From Myxococcales bacterium (GTDB lineage: Bacteria > Myxococcota_A > Polyangia > Polyangiales > Polyangiaceae), in the NCBI GenBank assembly GCA_025354825.1, contig JANXMC010000290.1, forward strand, positions 1 through 38,035: 38,035 nucleotides of DNA, read 5' to 3'. A model generated the notes under the pieces. It was not told the DNA's origin. It ran no database searches and saw only the letters and a program-made list of their open reading frames with translations. Each line of letters opens with the position of its first letter. Position 1 is the stretch's first letter. The position numbers and the translations under genes are program-made. This document shows, piece by piece, positions 30,699-37,717 of the stretch.

Positions 30699-32057
30699 AT
30701 GATCACGTCACGATCGATTCGAACCTTTTCCGTACTTCCGATTCTCTCCCTCGCCTCGCTCACCGCGATTGCGGCGCTCTCGAGCGCGTGCGGCGCGCCG
30801 ACGGACGCGGCGAGCGACAACGTCGATTCGGAAGACAACCTCCGAAGCGGTGTCGTCCGCGTCTACGCCGACGCGGCGTTCGGCGGCGACAAGCTCTCGC
30901 TGTCGGTAGGCGATCACGACCTCACAGGGACATCGTTCAACGATGTGGCGTCGTCCCTTCGCATCTTCGGCGACTACACCGTCGAAGCGTTCGCCGACGC
31001 AGGGTTCAAAGGGAAGAGCGTCACGCTGACGGCCGACACGGCATCCCTCGGCGCGATGGCGAAGACCATCTCGTCGATCCGCGTCCGTGCAGGCGCGACC
31101 TCGACGACGCCCACGCCCACGCCGACCAGCACATCGACAGGAACGCCGACCCCCACGCCGCCGCCCGCATCCGGCGCGCTCGTCGGTTGGGCGAGCGTGA
31201 CGGCGATGGGGCTCAAGGGGACAACGGGCGGCGCAGGCGGGACGACCTATTCCGTCTCGACGATCGCCGACTTCAACGCGCGCGCTGCAGGCGACGGCGC
31301 GGCGACTATCCAGATCGCGGCGCCCCTCAAGGGTGACGTTGCCATCGGTTCGAACAAGACGATCGTCGGCGTCGCCGGCGGCGCGATTCACGGTCACATC
31401 GACATGAAATCGTCGGTGAACGTCATCGTTCGCAACCTCAAGGTGGTTGGCTACAACTGCACCGACAACGCCGACTGCCAGAGCGGCGCCGATGCGATCA
31501 CCGTCACCAAGGGTGCTCACCACTTGTGGTTCGATCACTGCGACATTTCGGACGGCTCCGACGGCAACTTGGATATCACCCACGCGTCGGACTACGTGAC
31601 GATCTCGTGGACGAAGTTTTCCTATTCGGGCGCGCGATCGGGCGGCCACCAGTTCTCGAACTTGATTGGCCACACCGACGACAACCCCGAAGACGAAGGG
31701 CACCTCAAGGTGACGTTTCACCACGACTGGTGGGCCGACAACGTGGGCGAACGGATGCCGCGCATTCGCTACGGCCAGGTCCATTCGTTCAACAATCTCT
31801 TCACAGCCGTGGGGAACAATTACTGCATTCGCGCAGGCGTGCGTTCGAGCGTGCTCACCGAGAACGACACGTTCATCGGCGTCGACACGCCGTTCGATCT
31901 CGGTGGCGGCGAGGTTCTCTCGCGCGGGAACATCTTTACCAAGACCACGGGAAACACCCTTGGAACGGGCAAAGCCTTCACGCCGCCGTACAGCTATACG
32001 CTCGATGCGACGGCGGGTGTCGAAGCCGCCGTGCGTTCAGGCGCGGGTGTGAAATAG
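30699..32057 (+). CDS. Beta-gamma-crystallin / pectate lyase (PL1) fusion lipoprotein
   Basis: A 452-aa exported lipoprotein (signal with LSSAC lipobox). Residues ~50-135 form two Greek-key motifs of the beta-gamma-crystallin type (VRVYADAAFGGDKLSL, VEAFADAGFKGKSVTL). The first has the Ca-binding motif NDVASS. A Thr/Pro linker (TPTPTPTSTSTG) leads to a polysaccharide lyase family 1 beta-helix: VIVRNLKVVGYNC, HHLWFDHCDISDGSDGN, LDITHASDYVTISWTKFSY and GERMPRIRYGQVHSFNNLF with the catalytic Arg region. It should cleave pectate outside the cell with Ca. Start is ATG 30699 behind AAGGAG; a GTG at 30693 is less likely. A sigma-54 promoter lies upstream. Confidence 0.92.
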   Translation: MITSRSIRTFSVLPILSLASLTAIAALSSACGAPTDAASDNVDSEDNLRSGVVRVYADAAFGGDKLSLSVGDHDLTGTSFNDVASSLRIFGDYTVEAFADAGFKGKSVTLTADTASLGAMAKTISSIRVRAGATSTTPTPTPTSTSTGTPTPTPPPASGALVGWASVTAMGLKGTTGGAGGTTYSVSTIADFNARAAGDGAATIQIAAPLKGDVAIGSNKTIVGVAGGAIHGHIDMKSSVNVIVRNLKVVGYNCTDNADCQSGADAITVTKGAHHLWFDHCDISDGSDGNLDITHASDYVTISWTKFSYSGARSGGHQFSNLIGHTDDNPEDEGHLKVTFHHDWWADNVGERMPRIRYGQVHSFNNLFTAVGNNYCIRAGVRSSVLTENDTFIGVDTPFDLGGGEVLSRGNIFTKTTGNTLGTGKAFTPPYSYTLDATAGVEAAVRSGAGVK

Positions 32058-32139
32058 GAGACCCGCCGCACGGTTCTCCTATCGTACAGCGCCGAGCGAC
32101 GAGCTTCGTGCAACGGGCCGAACGTAGAGCGCGACCGAC

Positions 32140-32571
32140 TTAACCGGCACGCCGGGCCTTGAGTGCCGCGGCCTCTCGCACGCGGTCGACGAGATCGGCC
32201 GCTGTCGCGCCCCGCGCGCGGTCGTAGCTAAGTTGAAAAAGCCACAGGGCGTGGGCCACGTCCCGTGCGGCGCCCACTGCGAAAACGACGGCGCCTCGGC
32301 TCCACTCGAAGGGCGATCCTAGCCCTGACGCGATCACTGCCGTGGCAAGCGTTCGGGGGACCATCACGTGGGCCACGCCGTCGAGATGCAGATGGCCGAC
32401 CTCGTGCTCACCAACATAGAAGTCGGTGCCGTCGACGATCTGCTCGTTCCCCAAACGCCAATGCGTGCGCACGTGCACCCCCTCCCATGTGCCCATGGCG
32501 TCAGCGACGCGCTGCGCGTGGGTGGGAAGCGTGGGCGGCGGGGCGAATCGGCCTTTCTCCGAGAGCTTCAT
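32140..32571 (-). CDS. DUF5519 (luciferase-domain-like) protein
   Basis: A 143-aa protein from ATG 32571. It contains FAPPPTLPTHAQRVADAM, GTDFYVGEHEVGHLHLDGVAHV and a helical C-terminus (WLFQLSYDRARGATAADLV). This resembles the DUF5519 domain, found in luciferase-related and other small bacterial proteins; function is not known. The frame is open upstream to 32763, but that sequence lies inside the dienelactone hydrolase gene. It follows the hydrolase on the same strand after 43 bases and is convergent with the pectate lyase. Confidence 0.75.
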   Translation of the reverse strand: MKLSEKGRFAPPPTLPTHAQRVADAMGTWEGVHVRTHWRLGNEQIVDGTDFYVGEHEVGHLHLDGVAHVMVPRTLATAVIASGLGSPFEWSRGAVVFAVGAARDVAHALWLFQLSYDRARGATAADLVDRVREAAALKARRAG

Positions 32572-32614
32572 GGGGCTCAGTGTCCCCGACGGCGAGGACG
32601 CGTGCCAGGCGTTG

Positions 32615-33361
32615 TCACGCGCCTTTCTGAAATGCGTCGGCAAGGAACGCGACGAGCGTCTCCCAATGGCGCTCCGACGCCGCGGGGTCGTAGGTCGGTG
32701 TATCGCGAAATACCCAACCGTGGCGCGCTTGGTACGTCTCGATCCGGTGCTCGACCTTCGCATCCGAGAGCGCGATTTCGAGGCGTTCTCTCATATCGTC
32801 GGGGAACGTCGCGTCTTCGATCGCGCCGCCAACGTAAACCTTCGCGCGCATCCGAGGCGCAAGGAGATGCGGGCTCTCGGGCTGATCGGTCGCGAGGCGA
32901 CTGCCGTGGTACGAGGCCGCCGCGACGATGCTTTCGGGGTACGTCCCCGCCGCCGTGAGCGACATGAAGCCGCCGAAGCAGTAGCCCGTCGTCGCGATGC
33001 CGCCAGGCTGCACGTCGGCCCGCGCCGCGAGGAAATCGAGGAAAGCCCGCGTGTCGGACATGACGTTCGCGGGCGTGGCCAGCGAGAAGAACTTCTCGCG
33101 GAGCATCTTGAGCTTCCCCGGATCCGAAAAGAGTGTGTGAGCGTCCATCGGCTGGTACGCGCCCGATCGATAGAAGAGGTCGGGCAGGAGGACGACGTAG
33201 CCGTGGGTCGACAGCCGTTCGGCAAGCTCGACGACCGCGGGCCGAATCCCCACGCCGTCCATGAACACCAGCACGCCGGGGAGCTGCCCTTTCGCGCCTT
33301 CGGGTCGGAAGACGTAGCTTGGGCAAATACCGTCTCGCGTGGGAATCTCGATGATCGCCAT
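32615..33361 (-). CDS. Dienelactone hydrolase family protein
   Basis: A 248-aa alpha/beta hydrolase. The Cys nucleophile elbow is GYCFGGFMSL, the Asp lies in DATFPDDMRE and the His in ARHGWVFRD, the Cys-Asp-His triad of the dienelactone hydrolase family. It is cytoplasmic. The substrate is likely a lactone or ester from aromatic degradation or detoxification; no catabolic cluster is nearby, so the substrate is unknown. ATG 33361 is chosen, with an in-frame ATG at 33370 also possible. It is divergent from the small phosphatase gene (134 bases) and followed by the DUF5519 gene. Confidence 0.9.
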   Translation of the reverse strand: MAIIEIPTRDGICPSYVFRPEGAKGQLPGVLVFMDGVGIRPAVVELAERLSTHGYVVLLPDLFYRSGAYQPMDAHTLFSDPGKLKMLREKFFSLATPANVMSDTRAFLDFLAARADVQPGGIATTGYCFGGFMSLTAAGTYPESIVAAASYHGSRLATDQPESPHLLAPRMRAKVYVGGAIEDATFPDDMRERLEIALSDAKVEHRIETYQARHGWVFRDTPTYDPAASERHWETLVAFLADAFQKGA

Positions 33362-33495
33362 GGCGCGCATCTTACGCGAAGGGTGCGCTGTCACGCCGCG
33401 GATCGTCGTTGGCTCCCATGCCGAGGGCCCTCCGCAAGTCCCGCGCCTCACGAGGGCTGGCTGCGAAGGCCGCGCGCGCTACGCTCTGCCGCCTT

Positions 33496-33918
33496 ATGGA
33501 AATCTACGTCTATAGCCGCAGCGCCCTCGAAGCCGCGCGCCCCCACGAAGTCCCCCACATCATTATTTCGATCTCAAGTAGCCCGGACGATCTTGCGCGC
33601 ATTCGCGTGAACGATCAGTGCCGTGGGGTTCTTCGTCTTTCGTTCCCCGATGCGGACGCGCCGTCGGAGCTTCACGGCGAAGAGACGCTCTTCTCCAAGG
33701 CGAAGGCCGAGGAGATTTGGAAGCTCGTTCGCGCGCACCAGGGCTCTATCGAGCGGCTCATTGTCCATTGCGACGCGGGCCTTTCGCGCTCCCCTGGCGT
33801 CGCCGCCGCAATCTCGAAGGCGCTCACCGGCGACGACTCACAGTATTTCGGCGGGCGCTACCGGCCGAACATGCGTGTCTACCGCACGCTCCTCGAGGCC
33901 TATGACGACGAGGTGTGA
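33496..33918 (+). CDS. Small dual-specificity/tyrosine phosphatase-like protein
   Basis: A 140-aa protein with the Cys-based phosphatase loop HCDAGLSRS (Cys92, Arg98) after RLIVHC, so it fits the dual-specificity or protein-tyrosine phosphatase fold. The general-acid region is FPDADAPSE. Such small proteins dephosphorylate proteins or nucleotides and resemble some phage/bacterial DSPs. ATG 33496 is the first codon with a conserved N-terminus (MEIYVYSRSALEAA). A longer frame from 33409 is rejected as low quality. The ArsR gene follows after 75 bases. Confidence 0.85.
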   Translation: MEIYVYSRSALEAARPHEVPHIIISISSSPDDLARIRVNDQCRGVLRLSFPDADAPSELHGEETLFSKAKAEEIWKLVRAHQGSIERLIVHCDAGLSRSPGVAAAISKALTGDDSQYFGGRYRPNMRVYRTLLEAYDDEV

Positions 33919-33970
33919 GGCGCCACGCGCAACGCACGCCCCCGCGGGTTGCCGCAGCTTCTCGCAGGTC

Positions 33971-33986
33971 GTAACCTATCCGTTAC
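33971..33986. promoter_or_regulatory. ArsR operator candidate 1: GTAAC-N6-GTTAC
   Basis: An inverted repeat GTAAC (33971-33975), six bases, GTTAC (33982-33986), 7 bases before the ATG of the ArsR gene, fits autoregulation. The same motif with the same spacing recurs at 34754-34769. Confidence 0.6.
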
Positions 33987-33993
33987 CACGACC

Positions 33994-34317
33994 ATGCACG
34001 CCCTCGACGCACTCGGCAACTCGGTTCGGCGCGAGATCCTCGTCGGGCTTCGCGCTCACCCGGCCACCGTGGGGGAAATCGCGTCGCGCTTTTCGGTGAG
34101 CCGCCCCGCCATCTCGCGGCACCTCGCCACACTGCAGCAGGCCGGGCTCGTCACGGCGAAAGCGAGCGGTACGCACACCGTTTACGCGATTCGTATCGAG
34201 GGGCTCACGCCGGTGCGGTCGTATCTCGACGGCTTTTGGGACACGGCCCTCGAACGGCTCGAGCAGCTTGCGCGCAGCGAGGCGCACGGAGCGCGCGGAG
34301 CCAAGAGCCGCCCATGA
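33994..34317 (+). CDS. ArsR/SmtB-family transcriptional regulator
   Basis: A 107-aa winged-helix repressor with MHALDALGNSVRREILVGLR, the HTH VGEIASRFSVSRPAISRHLA and the wing LVTAKASGTHTVYAIRI. No metal-binding Cys/His cluster of classic ArsR or SmtB is seen, so it may respond to a non-metal signal. Such regulators are often paired with an SRPBCC (AHSA1) protein, and here that gene starts at 34314, overlapping the ArsR stop by 4 bases. It probably autoregulates through the site at 33971. The frame extends to 33949, but the ATG at 33994 gives the normal start. Confidence 0.9.
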   Translation: MHALDALGNSVRREILVGLRAHPATVGEIASRFSVSRPAISRHLATLQQAGLVTAKASGTHTVYAIRIEGLTPVRSYLDGFWDTALERLEQLARSEAHGARGAKSRP

Positions 34318-34757
34318 TCGAAAAGTCCGTCGTCCTCCCGTGCACCCTCGCGCGCGCCTTCGAGCTTTTTACAAGCCGCATCTCGCTTTGGTGGCCGCCC
34401 GAGCGGCGGCATACGGGCGACCCGTCGAGTGAGCTGTTCTTGCTCGCCTCGGGCCGCTTCTACGAGCGCGCGCGCGACGGGCGCGAGGTCGATCTCGGGC
34501 GCGTGCGCGCGTGGGAAGCGCCTAGGCGTCTGCTGCTCGACTTCTACCCCGGCACCGATGCCGAGCACCCGACCGAGGTCGAGGTTCACTTCGGCCTCGA
34601 GGAAGGCGATGCTCTACGAACCCGCGTGACGGTGCACCACCGCGCCACGGAGGCGAGCCGCGCGATCTTCGAGACGCGGGCGCCCCGCTTCGTCGCCTCC
34701 TGGGGCGTCGTCCTGCCCGCGCTTGAAAGGGCGGCGGCGACCCTTGCCGATTGGTAA
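34314..34757 (+). CDS. SRPBCC/AHSA1 (START-like) family protein
   Basis: A 147-aa protein with the AHSA1/SRPBCC fold: an N-terminal strand (IEKSVVLPCTLARAFELFTS), WWPPERRHTGD, then RVRAWEAPRRLLLDFYP, EVEVHFGLEEGDALRTRVTV and a C-terminal helix (ASWGVVLPALERAA). The cavity binds a hydrophobic ligand or a partner protein. It is coupled to the ArsR gene by an ATGA overlap, suggesting that it handles or reports the compound that the regulator senses. Its stop codon lies inside the left arm of the second ArsR operator-like dyad. Confidence 0.88.
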   Translation: MIEKSVVLPCTLARAFELFTSRISLWWPPERRHTGDPSSELFLLASGRFYERARDGREVDLGRVRAWEAPRRLLLDFYPGTDAEHPTEVEVHFGLEEGDALRTRVTVHHRATEASRAIFETRAPRFVASWGVVLPALERAAATLADW

Positions 34758-34774
34758 CATTCTTGTTACCAATC
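34749..34774. promoter_or_regulatory. ArsR operator candidate 2: perfect 11-bp inverted repeat
   Basis: GATTGGTAACA (34749-34759) and its exact inverse (34764-34774) flank a 4-base loop TTCT. The core is again GTAAC-N6-GTTAC, as at 33971. It covers the AHSA1 stop codon and lies upstream of the gene at 34821, so it most likely controls that gene as part of an ArsR mini-regulon. A terminator is less likely because no T-run follows. Confidence 0.65.
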
Positions 34775-34820
34775 CCGTCAGGGGCGAGTGGCGGCGCGCG
34801 ACTCTCAAAAGGAGCTACTC

Positions 34821-35312
34821 ATGGCGAAGGCAGCAACGGCGAAGGCCGCGACAGCGACGAAGACTCACGCGGCGAAGCCGGCAAGCAAGCCTGCGAAGGG
34901 GGCTGCCGCAGGTGAGGCCGGCACGCGAGAGAATCCGTGGACGCTAAAGACCCCGCCGGGCTCGAGCGAGTTCACGGCGTTTCGCGATGGGTCGCTCACG
35001 CCGCCCGCGCTGGTCGTGCAGGTCGGGAAGACCGAGCTCCGGTACGACCTTCGCTGCATCGCCGATTTGCACACCATGCTCAAGAACGCCGGCGATTGGA
35101 TGCCTCTCGGCAGCGCCGACGAGCAGAAGCCCGCGGCGGAGGGTACGATCGAAGCCTGGGGGCGCGCGGCATCGAACCCCATAGGCGGCTGGTACGGCCT
35201 AAAAAAGGGGCTTCGCGGCCGATTCGGAATGTACGTCCCGCCGGTCCTTGAGGCGCTCGGCCTCGCCGAGGTTGAGCACCTCGCGAAGAACAACCGCATG
35301 CGCGCGGTGTGA
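34821..35312 (+). CDS. Conserved-type protein of unknown function (DUF6855-like)
   Basis: A 163-aa protein. An Ala/Lys-rich disordered N-terminus (~35 residues) precedes a compact domain with NPWTLKTPPGSSEFTAFRDG, ELRYDLRCIADLHTMLKNAG, DWMPLGSADEQKPA, GWYGLKKGLRGRFGMYVPP and ALGLAEVEHLAKNNRMR. This is a family of small, well-conserved bacterial proteins, probably the one named DUF6855 (named from memory, not checked). The ribosome binding site AAAAGGAG is strong. Its position behind the second GTAAC-N6-GTTAC site suggests control by the ArsR protein. Function unknown. Confidence 0.75.
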   Translation: MAKAATAKAATATKTHAAKPASKPAKGAAAGEAGTRENPWTLKTPPGSSEFTAFRDGSLTPPALVVQVGKTELRYDLRCIADLHTMLKNAGDWMPLGSADEQKPAAEGTIEAWGRAASNPIGGWYGLKKGLRGRFGMYVPPVLEALGLAEVEHLAKNNRMRAV

Positions 35313-35322
35313 TTCACGCGCG

Positions 35323-35347
35323 CGTATTTTGGAATACGTACTGCGTA
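35323..35347. terminator. Overlapping hairpins in a convergent intergenic region
   Basis: CGTATT (35323-35328) pairs with AATACG (35333-35338) over a 4-base loop, and AATACG pairs again with a second CGTATT (35344-35349) over 5 bases. The adjacent TACGTAC repeats add more dyads. The region lies between the stops at 35312 and 35348. It could be a bidirectional terminator or a binding site; no T-run is present. Confidence 0.4.
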
Positions 35348-36169
35348 TTACGTACGAGCGGCCCGCTTCGCGCTCGTCTTCGGGTGGGGCTTTGGCTTAG
35401 ACGCGACCTCGGCGTAGCTCTTCGCCACGCGGTCTCCTATCTCCTCCCAATCGACGCTCTTCCCATCGATGCGAATGCCGAGCCATCCGCGCGGGCCGAT
35501 GTACGCGGGCGACGTGTACCGGCCGGGGAGCTTCTTCACCAGGCTCGCATTCGCCGTGCGGGCGCCGCGCACGCACGCGACGATGGCGCCGTCGCCATGA
35601 TGGTTGTCGAGGAAGTAAACGAACGCCTTCTTGCCAATGTGAAATGTCGCGTGGATCCCGTCCGCCTCGACGGTTGCATCGGAGAGCGCGAGGCAGATCT
35701 TGGTGAGCCGCGCGAGGCCGTCCCGTGCCGCCTTCGCGCTCGTCATCGGGCGCTTGGGCGGGGGCGGCGGCTTCTTCGCAACCGGATTGGCCCCCTCGCC
35801 GCGCGCGAGCTTGGGAGGCGCCACGGAGAGCCACCCGGCCTCGACGATCATCGCGAGCTCGATCCAGTCCGTCGACTCGTGATTGAGATTTATGCCAAGC
35901 CAGCCACGCACCCCCACGTAGGGCGGCACGAAGTAGACGGCCGGGGCGTGCGCGACGAGCTCGCGCTGCCGCTCGAAGGTGCACTTGCACCAGACCGCGA
36001 GGCGACCGTCGCCGTGATGGTTGTCGACGAAGTTGACGATCATTTTCCCGCGCACATGAAACGACGGCATGCCGTGGGAGAGCTTCTCCTCGACGCCCGC
36101 AAAGGCGTGGCAAACCTCGCGAACGCGGGCGAGAGCGGCGCCGGAAGGGGATTCGGATTTCTTCGCCAC
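35348..36169 (-). CDS. Tandem MmcQ/YjbR-domain protein
   Basis: A 273-aa cytoplasmic protein with two copies of the YjbR/MmcQ-like fold, joined by a Lys/Pro-rich linker. The copies match in order: KMIVNFVDNHHGDGRLAVWC against KAFVYFLDNHHGDGAIVACV, and YVGVRGWLGINLN against YIGPRGWLGIRID. YjbR-type proteins bind DNA or act as small regulatory proteins; the function is not settled. ATG 36169 is divergent from the efflux operon, with operator-like repeats in between. Its C-terminus (KPKPHPKTSAKRAART) is basic. Confidence 0.85.
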   Translation of the reverse strand: MAKKSESPSGAALARVREVCHAFAGVEEKLSHGMPSFHVRGKMIVNFVDNHHGDGRLAVWCKCTFERQRELVAHAPAVYFVPPYVGVRGWLGINLNHESTDWIELAMIVEAGWLSVAPPKLARGEGANPVAKKPPPPPKRPMTSAKAARDGLARLTKICLALSDATVEADGIHATFHIGKKAFVYFLDNHHGDGAIVACVRGARTANASLVKKLPGRYTSPAYIGPRGWLGIRIDGKSVDWEEIGDRVAKSYAEVASKPKPHPKTSAKRAART

Positions 36170-36186
36170 GGGGCAAGGGTAGCAAA

Positions 36187-36237
36187 GGAATTTCTCCCAA
36201 TGGGACTAGGAGAAATTCCCACTCCCTGAATTTCTCC
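36187..36237. promoter_or_regulatory. Triple 10-11 bp operator-like repeats before the efflux operon
   Basis: GGAATTTCTCC (36187-36197) and its exact inverse GGAGAAATTCC (36209-36219) are 11 bases apart. A third direct copy, GAATTTCTCC, lies at 36228-36237. They sit between the MmcQ/YjbR start (36169) and the TolC start (36303). This is typical placement for a repressor such as TetR/MarR acting on a divergent efflux promoter. Confidence 0.55.
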
Positions 36238-36302
36238 GCGCGTCCTGCGCGGCGTAACGCGGGCCGTCGCAATTGGCGCGCACCGTGCACTCGTTCGCCG
36301 CG

Positions 36303-37715
36303 ATGAATCCGCTCGCTAGCGCGTCCGTTTATGCGCTTACTCTTTTTCTCCTGGCGGCCGCGCCTCCCGCGCGAGCGGACGAAGCGGCCACGCTGCCCCA
36401 ATCACAGACTCCGCCACCGTCGATGTCTCTCACCGACGCCATCGCCTATGCGAGGGCGCATAAGCCCGCGCTCCGTGCCTCGCTCGCGCGCATCGAAGAG
36501 CAGCGCGCCCAGGCCGACGTCCCTCGCGCGCAGTGGTTGCCGACGGTGGGCGCGACGGCGCAGATTTTCGCGGCCACCGCGAACAACACGACGGGCACCT
36601 ACGTCGCGCCCGGATACCTTGATATTCCCCGTGTCGGCGGAACACGCAGCGTCGACTCGGGGGCGCTCAAACCCTATGCGGCGACCTTCGCGGGCATTGG
36701 CGCAACACAGGAAGTTTACGACTTTGGGCGCATCGCCGCCCAGGCCGCCGCGGCCGATGCGGCGGTCGACGTGGAACGGCAGCGCGCGCGCGCCGAGACG
36801 CTCGACGTCACGTTCGATGTCGAAGAGGCGTACTTCGCCGTCTTCGCCGCCAAGTCCGTCGCCCTCGCGTCCGAAGAGGCCTACGGGCGATCGCGCGCCC
36901 ATCGCGACCTCGCAAAGGGCGGCGTCGATGCCGGTATGCGCGCGCCTATCGAGCTCACCCGGGCCGAATCCGAATTAACGAATTTCGATATCGGGCGGCT
37001 CCGCGCCCGCGGCGGGATTGCCCTGGCCCAGAGCGTTCTCGCGGCCACGGTCGGCGTTCCCGGCGCCCTCCTCGACGCCGAGCCCGCTCCGCCTACGCCC
37101 GCCGAAATGCCAGCCCTGGGCGACGCCATCGAGAAGGCCGCCGCGCGCGATCCGCGCTTGCTGGCGGCGCTCGCGCAGCTCAAGGCCGACGAAGCGCGCA
37201 CGCGTGCCGTGGGCTCCGCGATTCGTCCGGACATCTCGCTCACGGGCACCTTCTCGGGCCGCGCAGGCGGCGCGCCGCCCTCAGGCAACGGAGCTACCGC
37301 GAACGCCGACGGGTGGCTCCCCAACGTCGCCAATTGGGATATCGGCCTCGTCGTCAGCATTCCCCTCTTCGACGGCGTGCTCCGCGCGCGCGACCACGCC
37401 GGAGCGGCGGCCGAGAACGTCCGTCGTGAAGAGATCGCCGATCTCCGCTTGCGAAATATCGCCGCGATTCGGCAAGCCTACGCCGCCGTCGCCGTCGCGC
37501 GGTCCGTGCTCCCGGGGCTCGAACGGGCCGTCGTCGCGGCGCGTGCGAACTATGCGCAAGCCGACGCTCGCTTCAAGGCGGGAATGGGGACGAGCATCGA
37601 GCTCGCCGACGCCGAGGCTCTGCGCACCCATGCTGAAATTCAGCTTGTTTTAGGTCAATTCGACGTCGCGCGAACACGCGCAGCGTTTGGTCGTTCCGTC
37701 GCCGAAGGGGCATAG
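36303..37715 (+). CDS. TolC-family outer membrane efflux protein
   Basis: A 470-aa outer membrane channel protein of the TolC/OprM family. It has a signal peptide (LTLFLLAAAPPARADE) and two OEP repeats: SLTDAIAYARAHKPALRASL, then YDFGRIAAQAAAADAAVDVE, and in the second half VSIPLFDGVLRARDHAGAAA and ARFKAGMGTSIELADAEALR. It exports substrate across the outer membrane with an RND or MacAB-type pump. The membrane-fusion gene starts 2 bases after its stop, so it is the first gene of the pump operon. ATG 36303 is chosen; a TTG at 36273 is less likely. Confidence 0.92.
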   Translation: MNPLASASVYALTLFLLAAAPPARADEAATLPQSQTPPPSMSLTDAIAYARAHKPALRASLARIEEQRAQADVPRAQWLPTVGATAQIFAATANNTTGTYVAPGYLDIPRVGGTRSVDSGALKPYAATFAGIGATQEVYDFGRIAAQAAAADAAVDVERQRARAETLDVTFDVEEAYFAVFAAKSVALASEEAYGRSRAHRDLAKGGVDAGMRAPIELTRAESELTNFDIGRLRARGGIALAQSVLAATVGVPGALLDAEPAPPTPAEMPALGDAIEKAAARDPRLLAALAQLKADEARTRAVGSAIRPDISLTGTFSGRAGGAPPSGNGATANADGWLPNVANWDIGLVVSIPLFDGVLRARDHAGAAAENVRREEIADLRLRNIAAIRQAYAAVAVARSVLPGLERAVVAARANYAQADARFKAGMGTSIELADAEALRTHAEIQLVLGQFDVARTRAAFGRSVAEGA

Positions 37716-37717
37716 CC

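Noticed and set aside
34749-34774. Strong dyad read as a rho-independent terminator of the ArsR-AHSA1 operon
   Set aside because: No T-run, AT-rich arms, and the same core occurs before the ArsR gene, so an operator is more likely.
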